From: a virus
Reading direction: 5' to 3' (one strand)
Virus record (IMG/VR): IMGVR_UViG_3300022745_000628
Span: 1-64,000 of that record
DNA: 64,000 bases
A model generated the notes under the pieces. That model was not told the origin of the DNA. It saw only the letters and a list, made by a program, of their open reading frames with translations, and ran no database searches. Shown here piece after piece: positions 1 through 6,416 of the stretch (position 1 is the stretch's first letter; every line of letters starts with the position of its first letter). The position numbers and the translations under genes were made by a program.

Positions 1-42
1 TGGCTAGCGGATTACAAACAAATCAAAGGGGGGCAGAGATGA
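1..42 (+). CDS. C-terminal end of an upstream gene (partial)
   Basis: Frame 1 is open from the window edge to a TGA at 40-42 and encodes the tail WLADYKQIKGGQR. The stop overlaps the next gene's ATG in an ATGA junction, the same coupling used all through this operon, which is why it is taken as a real gene end. Nothing can be said about function. Confidence 0.55.
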   Translation, partial: WLADYKQIKGGQR

Positions 43-605
43 CACCAGCGGAAGCGTGGGAACACGCTAAGGCTTTATGGCCGGATGCCGTGAAGATCGA
101 ACGCAATAAGTATGATACCTGCAACGTACATGACAACAAAGGACACTTATGCCGTGTTATCGCAATGCGGCAAATCGAATGGCCCGAAGGCATGACCGAA
201 TATCCGCCACCACAGAAGCTGTACCGACCAGCAATCATGCCGACTGTTGGTGAGTTTGTTGACTTCGGAAAGGAAGCTGAGTTTTCGGATGATGGATTCA
301 AATACACGACCTTTAAGGGGAAGATAGCTGGGTATCGACTAGATAATGAATATCACTGGCTTATTGAACCCACTGGAATGGGTAGGTTTTGCCGAATCCC
401 ACTCGGCCCTGAATGGCGAAGCATGGACACGGCTCCGAAAAATGGTACCGAAATCATGCTAATGATGGGCGGGAAGGAACTGCGAGGATATTTTAACGGT
501 ACGAGTTGGGTTTCTATACATTGTAAAGGATTACCAGAAATGGCATACGAATGGGATTGTGCCAATCAACCAGTAGCTTGGAAACCAATTGAGGAAAAAT
601 CATAA
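39..605 (+). CDS. DUF551-like phage protein (188 aa)
   Basis: The last 60 residues read W-R-S-M-D-T-A-P-K-N-G-T-E-I followed by a tryptophan-rich stretch and a PVAWKPI ending. This is the pattern I know from DUF551-type phage proteins (W-x-x-I-x-T-A-P-x-D-G-T ... P-x-x-W-x-P-x). The first 120 residues are a separate, unrecognised part. The ATG is chosen because AAAGGGGGG lies just upstream and the start overlaps the preceding stop. The stop at 605 shares its last A with the next ATG. The molecular role of the family is unknown. Confidence 0.8.
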   Translation: MTPAEAWEHAKALWPDAVKIERNKYDTCNVHDNKGHLCRVIAMRQIEWPEGMTEYPPPQKLYRPAIMPTVGEFVDFGKEAEFSDDGFKYTTFKGKIAGYRLDNEYHWLIEPTGMGRFCRIPLGPEWRSMDTAPKNGTEIMLMMGGKELRGYFNGTSWVSIHCKGLPEMAYEWDCANQPVAWKPIEEKS

Positions 606-694
606 TGGAAGTCGTATTACTTCTTTTTTTCGTAACTTGTTACGTCGCTTTTAGTATGACTAACCCACGTGGAAGACGCAGAAGGTTGTGGTAA
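605..694 (+). CDS. 29-residue membrane microprotein, copy 1
   Basis: ATG at 605 overlaps the previous TAA. The 29-residue product has one hydrophobic segment (VVLLLFFVTCYVAF, residues 3-16) and a strongly basic tail ending NPRGRRRRLW. A second gene at 3457-3546 has the same length, a similar hydrophobic segment and the tail KNRGRRRW, so the two support each other as real genes. The expected topology is N-out, C-in by the positive-inside rule. Role unknown; small phage membrane peptides of this form can act in lysis or superinfection control, but nothing here shows that. Confidence 0.65.
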   Translation: MEVVLLLFFVTCYVAFSMTNPRGRRRRLW

Positions 695-695
695 G

Positions 696-935
696 ATGAA
701 AACTAACTTTGATTTCTACGACAACATATTAAACGTATGTTGGATACTCATGCTCACAGGACTTTTTATAACAGCAGTCGCTTCTACAACGCTTACTGCA
801 ACTAACAAATCCGATCCAGACATAGTACGGATTGAATTCGATAACCATAAATACATCCAATTCACAAAATCAAACAGTCTATTCGTGCTACACGATCCGG
901 ACTGCCGATGTCAAGGAAATAACGATGACAACTGA
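696..935 (+). CDS. Small single-span membrane protein (79 aa)
   Basis: ATG at 696 is one base after the preceding stop. Residues 9-30 (ILNVCWILMLTGLFITAVAS region) form a membrane segment or signal anchor, followed by a polar domain ending DCRCQGNNDDN. It overlaps the next gene by 11 bases. No family recognised. Confidence 0.65.
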   Translation: MKTNFDFYDNILNVCWILMLTGLFITAVASTTLTATNKSDPDIVRIEFDNHKYIQFTKSNSLFVLHDPDCRCQGNNDDN

Positions 936-1365
936 ATACAACGGAAAAATGTACCGACCGTTTAACAATGCGGAAGAATTAGAGCCATATTTACACTTAT
1001 TTGTCCGAGCAAAAGATACGCCTAGCAATTACAGAACTAGGCGGTATCGAATATGTGCCTACGACGCGAACTCTGTGAAGTTGGAAGGGACGTGGAGTAC
1101 TTTCGGCGACTTATTCGGTCGAATCGAGTTCGCAGATGGAACGCCATTTGGCATATTAGTCGAGCCAAAATGGCGTCCCGCCACACAAGCTGACGTAACA
1201 GTGCCGCCTAAGACTTGCAGGGTACGGCAAGCAGATAACGACCAATGGAAACCCTATAGGCGACTCGTATATATATACAACACCGATTCTGAGAATAAAT
1301 ATCTAACAATCAACCCAAATGACAACGCTCAAGCAAATTGGAAATACTGCGAGGTGATGGAATAA
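925..1365 (+). CDS. YRPF/CEVxE family protein, copy 1 (146 aa)
   Basis: First of three consecutive paralogs (925, 1365, 1778). Shared landmarks in order: Y-x-G-K-x-YRPF-x-N near residue 5-15; F-x-D-G-T-P-F-G-I near 70; EPKWRPAT-x-x-DV near 82; PPKTCRVR near 95; ANWKYCEVME at the end. Start ATG at 925 gives the N-terminus MTTEYNGKMYRPF, aligned with the other copies. The WRPAT and CRVR motifs suggest a compact beta-rich domain. Function unknown. Confidence 0.8.
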   Translation: MTTEYNGKMYRPFNNAEELEPYLHLFVRAKDTPSNYRTRRYRICAYDANSVKLEGTWSTFGDLFGRIEFADGTPFGILVEPKWRPATQADVTVPPKTCRVRQADNDQWKPYRRLVYIYNTDSENKYLTINPNDNAQANWKYCEVME

Positions 1366-1781
1366 TGCAATATCGAGGTCTGATGTATCGGCCGTTTAAG
1401 AATGCCGCTGAGTATGCCCAGTGCGCGAAATCACCAGTGTTTTTGATACAACCGCAGGCTACCTCTTTTAATTTTGAGGTTCAGCACGCAGAAGACGGTG
1501 GCATAACTACGTTCATGAATTATACATGGATGTTAGCAAATTGTACTTTTGAAAATGGTACGCCATTTGGGATAGTAGAAGGTAAGTTTAGAGCCGCTAC
1601 GGCTGCCGATGTAGGAATGCCATGCCGAGCTAGAGGTAGCAGTACCGGGGCGTGGCGAGAAAATTTAAAGCTGGTACACGTTAGAAAATTATCCGGAAAT
1701 AACGGTCAATTTGTAGTTGTGGATACGGATACCGAGGACGAACTCTGTCAAGGGTATCATTACTGCGAGGTATTGGAATGA
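1365..1781 (+). CDS. YRPF/CEVxE family protein, copy 2 (138 aa)
   Basis: Second copy, starting in a TAATG overlap with copy 1. It keeps MYRPFKN, FENGTPFGI, FRAATAADV and the YHYCEVLE end, but has lost the PPK element before C-RAR and differs most between residues 20 and 60. It is the most divergent of the three. Confidence 0.8.
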   Translation: MQYRGLMYRPFKNAAEYAQCAKSPVFLIQPQATSFNFEVQHAEDGGITTFMNYTWMLANCTFENGTPFGIVEGKFRAATAADVGMPCRARGSSTGAWRENLKLVHVRKLSGNNGQFVVVDTDTEDELCQGYHYCEVLE

Positions 1782-2212
1782 CAATGCAAATTGAATACAG
1801 CGGCAAAAAGTATCGCCCATTCAAAAACGATGAGGAATTCAAACCACATCGCGATAAATGGGTGCGAAATCTTACGCCGTATGACGAATTGTTGCGGATC
1901 GGGTGCATAGGAAGGGGCGGCGTTACCATAGGAGGTAAGTCCTTTACCTGGGCGTGTCTATTTATGAGTGCCAAATTCGAAGATGGTAGCCCATGCGGCG
2001 TAGTAGACGAGCCGAAATGGCGACCGGCTACGCAAGATGATGTAACATCGCCGCCTAAGATTTGCAGGGTACGTGATTCGACTAACGAGCAGTGGAAGTC
2101 CGGTAGACTGCTTGTTTATATGTACCCAGAAGATGCGTTTGTTAAGTTTGTAACAATAAACCCGAGTGCCCGGACTCACGCAAATTGGGTGTACTGCGAG
2201 GTGCTGGAGTGA
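1778..2212 (+). CDS. YRPF/CEVxE family protein, copy 3 (144 aa)
   Basis: Third copy, ATGA-coupled to copy 2. It is closest to copy 1: KYRPFKN, FEDGSPCGVV, EPKWRPATQDDV, PPKICRVR, ANWVYCEVLE. Two ATGs lie near the start (1778 and 1784); the first is taken because it overlaps the upstream stop. Confidence 0.8.
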   Translation: MTMQIEYSGKKYRPFKNDEEFKPHRDKWVRNLTPYDELLRIGCIGRGGVTIGGKSFTWACLFMSAKFEDGSPCGVVDEPKWRPATQDDVTSPPKICRVRDSTNEQWKSGRLLVYMYPEDAFVKFVTINPSARTHANWVYCEVLE

Positions 2213-2394
2213 CGGTACCGCATGTATCTGCGTTACGGACCGAAATATCGCGGCAATGTAAAGAAATTGCAGACTCAAAAGTCAGAACCTCGCATCCGAG
2301 CACGTTATGCGAGACGACTTCGTTTAAATTGCCAGAGGTGGTGCTAGCGCAGATACGCGAGATAATCAAGAAACGTCGGGCGCAGAATGAGTGA
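2209..2394 (+). CDS. Small basic protein (61 aa)
   Basis: GTG at 2209 overlaps the previous TGA (GTGA), and the gene's own TGA overlaps the next ATG at 2387, so it fills the space in the coupled operon. It has a C-terminal basic helix (IREIIKKRRAQNE). A competing ORF at 2222-2347, encoding a 41-residue Arg/Lys-rich peptide starting MYLRYGPKYRG, overlaps in another frame. The longer coupled frame is preferred, but not firmly. Confidence 0.5.
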   Translation: MTVPHVSALRTEISRQCKEIADSKVRTSHPSTLCETTSFKLPEVVLAQIREIIKKRRAQNE

Positions 2395-2737
2395 AACTCG
2401 GTTTACACCCGGCCCGTGGCGCGTAGCAAATAATGGCCGAGCAGTGTTAGCTGGCTCGGTAAAAATAAATCAATCGAGCGGCAACGGATCAGCGCAATCG
2501 AGCGAAGTAGCTAAGCATAATCAGACTATGCTGGAAGCGAACGCTAATTTAATGGCTTCGTCTCCCGAGTTGTACGATTGCCTGGAGTTTGCACTGGAAT
2601 ATATGGTAGAGGCGGAGCAAGATCGTAAACACTGGGATAGATATCCGGCTACAAAGGGGTACGCGCATTTACAAGATTTGCGCAATTATATTAATAAAGC
2701 AACAGACGCACTTAAAAAAGCTAGAGGCGAAACATGA
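2387..2737 (+). CDS. TPGPWR-type phage protein (116 aa)
   Basis: Begins MSETRFTPGPWRV and has EANANLMASSPELYDCLE in the middle. This pairing (TPGPW near the start, E-A-N-A-x-L-x-A-x-x-P-E-L) is common in small phage proteins of unknown function. The C-terminus is helical and charged. Start and end overlap both neighbours. Confidence 0.8.
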   Translation: MSETRFTPGPWRVANNGRAVLAGSVKINQSSGNGSAQSSEVAKHNQTMLEANANLMASSPELYDCLEFALEYMVEAEQDRKHWDRYPATKGYAHLQDLRNYINKATDALKKARGET

Positions 2738-2979
2738 AAATCGAACACGAGTTGATCGGCGTCACGCTTCCGGTAAAAACGTTAGAGATGTTGGCGGAAG
2801 CATCAATGCTGGATTTACACGACGATAACGGTCCAGGCCACGTCGAGTGTCCTATCTGCGCGCAAACTATAGCGATGCTGTGGAAACAAGGGCAGCGATT
2901 TGACGATCCGGACGACATCGCGCATCTAGAATATTGCCCGATACGGCAGAGTCGGCTGCTGTTAGGTTATGAAATCTAG
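2734..2979 (+). CDS. Small protein with a Cys/His metal-binding motif (81 aa)
   Basis: Contains CPIC near residue 39 and H-L-E-Y-C-P near residue 69, giving a C-x2-C ... H-x3-C set that could bind zinc. The N-terminal half carries the repeated leucine pattern of a helix. ATG overlaps the preceding TGA (ATGA). No family name recognised. Confidence 0.7.
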   Translation: MKIEHELIGVTLPVKTLEMLAEASMLDLHDDNGPGHVECPICAQTIAMLWKQGQRFDDPDDIAHLEYCPIRQSRLLLGYEI

Positions 2980-3075
2980 CTGCCAAGCGTACTTACCTTT
3001 ATTTTCTGGATATTGCTGTCCATAACGCTAGTGGTGCTTTACATGGTTTTTACAACAGATAGAAAAGGGGCTTAA
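2980..3075 (+). CDS. Candidate 31-residue membrane microprotein (CTG start)
   Basis: Between the stop at 2979 and the next ATG at 3075, one frame stays open and encodes a hydrophobic stretch (LTFIFWILLSITLVVLYMVF) followed by TTDRKGA. Its TAA overlaps the next ATG, the usual local coupling. The only start codons are weak (CTG at 2980, or later TTG/GTG), so expression is uncertain. The otherwise unexplained transmembrane-like sequence is the reason to list it. Confidence 0.3.
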   Translation: MPSVLTFIFWILLSITLVVLYMVFTTDRKGA

Positions 3076-3422
3076 TGGCAATCGAATTTGATAAAAACCC
3101 GTGTGTTGATATTATCAACATATGGATGGAGAAAATCTACCCCTGGTATCGAGGTGTCGTGCTGGAGATAGATTCTTGGGGGAGCGAGGATCCTAGACTA
3201 GACAATGCTTCTTACTGGGTAATCTTCAAAACGCAATCCGGTAAAATTTTCCATGTATCGCTTAAGCGATCGGGAATAGCTGGTGGTGACTACGAGGTTG
3301 GTCAAATAGAGCCCACACAATCCAATTTCCAGAACGGTTACGATCGCAATAGTCCGGCTGCACAGTGGATTGAAGGTGTTTTACGAAACAAGAAACGCAA
3401 TGATGCTGGGGAGTTACTATGA
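3075..3422 (+). CDS. Hypothetical protein (115 aa)
   Basis: ATG at 3075 follows an AAAAGGGG purine tract. The protein has aromatic-rich beta-type segments (YWVIFKTQSGKIFHVSLK near residue 52) and a basic C-terminus. Unrecognised; it sits in the same operon as the small membrane proteins. Confidence 0.7.
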   Translation: MAIEFDKNPCVDIINIWMEKIYPWYRGVVLEIDSWGSEDPRLDNASYWVIFKTQSGKIFHVSLKRSGIAGGDYEVGQIEPTQSNFQNGYDRNSPAAQWIEGVLRNKKRNDAGELL

Positions 3423-3466
3423 ACGCAGTAACGCCGCAGAAAGGTGTAGGTAAATCGTGGACGTGA
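3419..3466 (+). CDS. Possible 15-residue linker peptide
   Basis: ATG at 3419 overlaps the TGA of the previous gene, and its own TGA at 3464-3466 lies inside the next microgene. It encodes MNAVTPQKGVGKSWT. It may only carry ribosomes across to the GTG start at 3457. Weak call. Confidence 0.25.
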   Translation: MNAVTPQKGVGKSWT

Positions 3467-3546
3467 TAGCGATTTTGATATTGTTCGCTTGTCTATGGAT
3501 ATTCACGCCGTTGGGGTCTAAAAATCGCGGGCGTAGGCGCTGGTAA
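3457..3546 (+). CDS. 29-residue membrane microprotein, copy 2
   Basis: GTG start at 3457. The hydrophobic segment DVIAILILFACLWIF spans residues 2-16, followed by TPLGSKNRGRRRW and a stop. Length, layout and the GRRR-W ending match the microprotein at 605-694. This closes the first operon; the next 150 bases hold no gene. Confidence 0.6.
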   Translation: MDVIAILILFACLWIFTPLGSKNRGRRRW

Positions 3547-3698
3547 AAACTAGTGTCGAAAGTTGGCGACCTACTTAACGTGTAGGTAGCGAATTAGCAT
3601 AATCTTTCTCTAAACCAATAATATCGCAAGCACACGCTTGTACTAACTTCTGTTTCAGGCCAGTTATTACGACAACCATACAAGGTCAAAGATTGATC
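3547..3698 (+). promoter_or_regulatory. Intergenic leader region with hairpins
   Basis: Contains an imperfect hairpin (CGACCTAC paired with GTAGGTAGCG, about 3561-3582), a CATAAT sequence near 3598 that could be a -10 element, and a small stem (CAAGC/GCTTG) near 3630-3643. It probably separates two transcription units. Confidence 0.35.
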
Positions 3699-4049
3699 AT
3701 GGGCACAAATTTTGCAAAACAGTATGCCATGTTGGCCATTACGGCTAAAAAGTTGGCGAAAGCTGAAATCCGTTACTTTGTGTTTGCGGATAAACGACCA
3801 AGTGGAGATTTCTTAGCCACTAAGCAGGCTATGGAGCGGGACTTGCGCAGGCAAATCACGCCGGAAGAACTATCTTGTTTGTCTTTGACTAGGATGTATC
3901 CCCTAGTTCCGAAACTGCATTCGGAGGCAGTTGGTGAGGTAAATGCGCGGTTATTCCCAGACGGTAACGATCTCGGCGATTTCGTTGGTTGGGAGCGACT
4001 GGCCACCACATTGGAGGAGTTGGCAGCTCTAAAAGCTGTCGCAATGTAA
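3699..4049 (+). CDS. LSLTR family protein, copy 1 (116 aa)
   Basis: ATG at 3699 follows AAAGATTGATC; a TTG two codons upstream is less likely. The half from residue 55 on (RQITPEELSCLSLTRMYP ... FPDGNDLGDFVGWE) aligns with the gene at 14446 (RELTNMEITLLSLTREYGP ... FPNGAERGEYISWE), so the two are paralogs. The N-terminal halves differ. Predicted helical, soluble. Function unknown. Confidence 0.7.
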   Translation: MGTNFAKQYAMLAITAKKLAKAEIRYFVFADKRPSGDFLATKQAMERDLRRQITPEELSCLSLTRMYPLVPKLHSEAVGEVNARLFPDGNDLGDFVGWERLATTLEELAALKAVAM

Positions 4050-4053
4050 TAAT

Positions 4054-4071
4054 TTCGCCGATATAGGCGAA
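4054..4071 (+). promoter_or_regulatory. Small hairpin in the intergenic gap
   Basis: TTCGCC (4054-4059) and GGCGAA (4066-4071) form a perfect 6-bp stem around GATATA. No U-run follows directly, so it is more likely a leader or processing hairpin than a terminator. Confidence 0.35.
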
Positions 4072-4154
4072 CATACCGCCGTTTTTGAATCAGACCCTTA
4101 CAAAAACGACGTATTATTTTCAAGGGCAAATCGAAATCAAACTAGGATTTGAAA

Positions 4155-4898
4155 ATGGAAACACAATGTGCTACACAGCAACCAACTGCCATCATAGGAA
4201 TCAAGCTCATTGAGCTTAATGGTTTGCAGTTGATGCGATTACAGGCGTATTTGGCAAACGAACGGATCAGCTACGCATTGCAAGATGTCGGTACCGCCGA
4301 CTGCGCAGTTGCTGCAGCTCCGACGGCATGCGTTGACCATATGGCGCATATTCCGAAGGTCACCGCTCGACCAGTTACGCGTGTGGTAGGCAGCGCTCCT
4401 AAAAAAGCGCCGTCTGTTTTAACAGTCGGATCGACGCCGCATAAAGTTTCGGCGACGGTGACGACGCAACCTTTGAAGCGCCCTTCTTTTAAGAAGCGGG
4501 TCAAAAGACCGTCCAGGTATCTGACGATGGAGCAATTTGTGCAGCAAGACGCGGCGCGTACCGACTCCAATCCCGGATATGAAAAGATTACGTTTGCGCC
4601 GAACGCCACGTTTAATCGTGCCGAAGTCGTGCGACGGTTCAAACTGATTTTTCCAGCATTGGGGGTCAATCTAACTACTCCGGCCAAACGCGCCGGATTG
4701 GGCCCAAATGCTTTGCATAACTTCAAGGCTCCGGGCGGTCCGACTGTGCAAGCGCGAGCGGTCGCAGGTATTTTGCGTACTTTCCGAGAGTACAACGGTT
4801 ACTTGCAAATGCACGGCTGGCAAATGCTGACTGGTAGCCGCGAAGAGTTCGAATTTCATTTCGACGAGTACCTGAAGAGTCTGCCTAAGGCAGAATAG
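4155..4898 (+). CDS. Basic two-part protein of unknown function (247 aa)
   Basis: ATG at 4155 (an earlier GTG/ATG frame start is less likely). Residues 1-40 form a helical domain. An Ala/Thr/Pro-rich linker and a lysine/arginine patch (KRPSFKKRVKRPSRY, about residues 105-120) follow, then a C-terminal domain starting near residue 128. The basic patch suggests nucleic-acid or capsid contact; this is inference only. It is a single-gene unit flanked by hairpins on both sides. Confidence 0.65.
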   Translation: METQCATQQPTAIIGIKLIELNGLQLMRLQAYLANERISYALQDVGTADCAVAAAPTACVDHMAHIPKVTARPVTRVVGSAPKKAPSVLTVGSTPHKVSATVTTQPLKRPSFKKRVKRPSRYLTMEQFVQQDAARTDSNPGYEKITFAPNATFNRAEVVRRFKLIFPALGVNLTTPAKRAGLGPNALHNFKAPGGPTVQARAVAGILRTFREYNGYLQMHGWQMLTGSREEFEFHFDEYLKSLPKAE

Positions 4899-4920
4899 TC
4901 AGCGTACTGGTTGTCGAGTA

Positions 4921-4966
4921 ATCTCGACTACATGATTTACTGTATTGGTAAGCGTGTAGTCGAGAT
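4921..4966 (+). promoter_or_regulatory. 11-bp perfect hairpin after the 4155 gene
   Basis: ATCTCGACTAC (4921-4931) pairs perfectly with GTAGTCGAGAT (4956-4966) around a 24-base loop. No U-tract follows, so it is not a classical terminator. It is the first of two hairpins in the 130-base gap. Confidence 0.5.
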
Positions 4967-4989
4967 CAGGACCAGATAAATTGGTTAAT

Positions 4990-5020
4990 GTTAAAGTAAG
5001 TGGGGAATACTTACTTTAAC
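4990..5020 (+). promoter_or_regulatory. 12-bp perfect leader hairpin
   Basis: GTTAAAGTAAGT (4990-5001) pairs perfectly with ACTTACTTTAAC (5009-5020) around GGGGAAT. It ends 10 bases before the ATG at 5031, where it would bury or expose the ribosome-binding region (GAGG at 5021). Confidence 0.55.
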
Positions 5021-5030
5021 GAGGCTGGCC

Positions 5031-5525
5031 ATGAACTGGTTAATGATAGTGCTGTTGTGTGTGTGCGGAGATGTGCGTAAACAGGATGTTGAGTTTCGAG
5101 TGGATATGCTCGAGTTACATCATTTTGTAGCGGCTGGCGACGGCCGGTTGGCGTATGTTCAAGTAATTGCTTGGCAATGCTTGCCGGAGGACGGCAAATT
5201 TAGGGCATTAGGTTTTAAGTTGGTGCCCAATGATCCCGAGTCGCGAGATAATAGTACGCTTGGGCGACCTACGCGTACTCCGGATGGCGGCGCTACCTTT
5301 AAATACTTACAGAGAGTAAACGGTAAGCCGATTATAGTGACCGTCCGCAGCAAATTGTATAAAGAATCCGTGTCTTCAGACGATCCGGAGCGTATAGATA
5401 GTAGGAATTTCTGGAAACCGAGATGGTTCAATGTTTTTGAGGATTTCGGAAAACCAGGTGTAATCGATTATGAATTGGAAACAGAAGCGCCACCAGTGTG
5501 GGACATGCTTTTAAATAGGGAATGA
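5031..5525 (+). CDS. Secreted or lipoprotein-like protein (164 aa)
   Basis: Starts MNWLMIVLLCVCGDV, a short hydrophobic leader with cysteines at residues 10 and 12 that could be a lipoprotein signal, though no canonical lipobox fits well. The rest is a polar, probably beta-rich domain. It is ATGA-coupled to the lipoprotein at 5522. GAGG lies 7 bases before ATG. Confidence 0.65.
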   Translation: MNWLMIVLLCVCGDVRKQDVEFRVDMLELHHFVAAGDGRLAYVQVIAWQCLPEDGKFRALGFKLVPNDPESRDNSTLGRPTRTPDGGATFKYLQRVNGKPIIVTVRSKLYKESVSSDDPERIDSRNFWKPRWFNVFEDFGKPGVIDYELETEAPPVWDMLLNRE

Positions 5526-5836
5526 TTGCGATGTGGTTGTTATTTATTTCTGGATGCGATTCTCCGACAGTAAAAGTTATTCCGTTTGCGGAAGCTATGC
5601 AATTGCTACCTAACAATGCAGTTGTGCCAAGCACAACGCAGTTGTTCGAGACTTCTGTGCAGGATAAGTACGTGTGTTGGATAGCAGACCGCGTCGAGAA
5701 GCCGGCGGCCAAGGTCTTACACACCTTGACCGATTTGTTCGAGACGCATGAGACGCCGTATCCACGGCTATTAGCTGAAGCTGTCGTCAGTTCGTTAGCG
5801 ACAGAAGGTTTTGAAATCAATAGTCGGAAGGACTAA
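5522..5836 (+). CDS. Small lipoprotein (104 aa)
   Basis: MIAMWLLFISGC is a clear type-II signal peptide with lipobox ISGC, cleaving before Cys12. The mature part is mostly helical (ATQLFETSVQDKY, LLAEAVVSSLA). Coupled to the upstream gene by a 4-base overlap and followed 4 bases later by a membrane protein, so the three probably act together at the envelope. Confidence 0.7.
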   Translation: MIAMWLLFISGCDSPTVKVIPFAEAMQLLPNNAVVPSTTQLFETSVQDKYVCWIADRVEKPAAKVLHTLTDLFETHETPYPRLLAEAVVSSLATEGFEINSRKD

Positions 5837-5840
5837 TATC

Positions 5841-6320
5841 GTGGAAAATTTTGCGCGACGATTGCAATTAAGCGGCCCAGGGCGAATGCAGGTTTTATTT
5901 GCGTGGGCCCTGCTGCTGGTAGCGTTGGTTTTGGACATGCTGCAATGGCTTGGACCGGTTAAGTTCTTGTTGGTGACTTTGTCGCCGATATTCTACTTGT
6001 TCGGTGTTGTGAACATACTGACCTATCAATATAAGCTCGGACCGCAGACGTTTTGCAAAAACGTGATAGTGCCGCAAACACTTATATGCGTGTTCGTGAT
6101 GATTTTTTTACGGCTGTCCCGAAGTGTCGACTTGTCGCCACAATTATTTTGGCTGTACGCCTACGCCGCGTGTTTGGACTGGCATGCCATAATTCGTAAG
6201 CTGGCAGATTCTAAAGAGTTTGTGGCCTACGACGAGCCTTTGCCAGAATTACCGGCTGATTCGCCGATTGAGGCTGCAGTTGTGGACGCGCCCAGCTCTG
6301 CTCCGCCTACGATTAATTGA
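5841..6320 (+). CDS. Multi-span membrane protein (159 aa)
   Basis: GTG at 5841 is preceded by GGAAGGA. Four hydrophobic segments are visible: residues about 16-38, 42-63, 76-95 and 100-118. A proline/alanine/acidic cytosolic tail follows. It resembles no family I can name. A terminator follows directly. Confidence 0.65.
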   Translation: MENFARRLQLSGPGRMQVLFAWALLLVALVLDMLQWLGPVKFLLVTLSPIFYLFGVVNILTYQYKLGPQTFCKNVIVPQTLICVFVMIFLRLSRSVDLSPQLFWLYAYAACLDWHAIIRKLADSKEFVAYDEPLPELPADSPIEAAVVDAPSSAPPTIN

Positions 6321-6343
6321 TTAATTCAATAGAAATCTAACTA

Positions 6344-6371
6344 ATCCGTGGCCGCCGCCGCGGATTTTTTT
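6344..6371 (+). terminator. Rho-independent terminator
   Basis: ATCCGTGG (6344-6351) pairs with CCGCGGAT (6358-6365, one G-U) and is followed by a T7 run. The run continues into TAGCTATT, a tail shared with other terminators in the window (48.4, 48.97, 49.66, 50.23 kb). Confidence 0.75.
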
Positions 6372-6388
6372 AGCTATTCGCGATCTTC

Positions 6389-6394
6389 TATAAT
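6389..6394 (+). promoter_or_regulatory. -10 element TATAAT for the tail-fibre gene
   Basis: A consensus TATAAT stands 23 bases before the TTG at 6417, directly downstream of a terminator. No good -35 is visible, so it may be an activated or phage-type promoter. Confidence 0.45.
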
Positions 6395-6416
6395 GAAGGA
6401 AGATCCGTAATACCCT

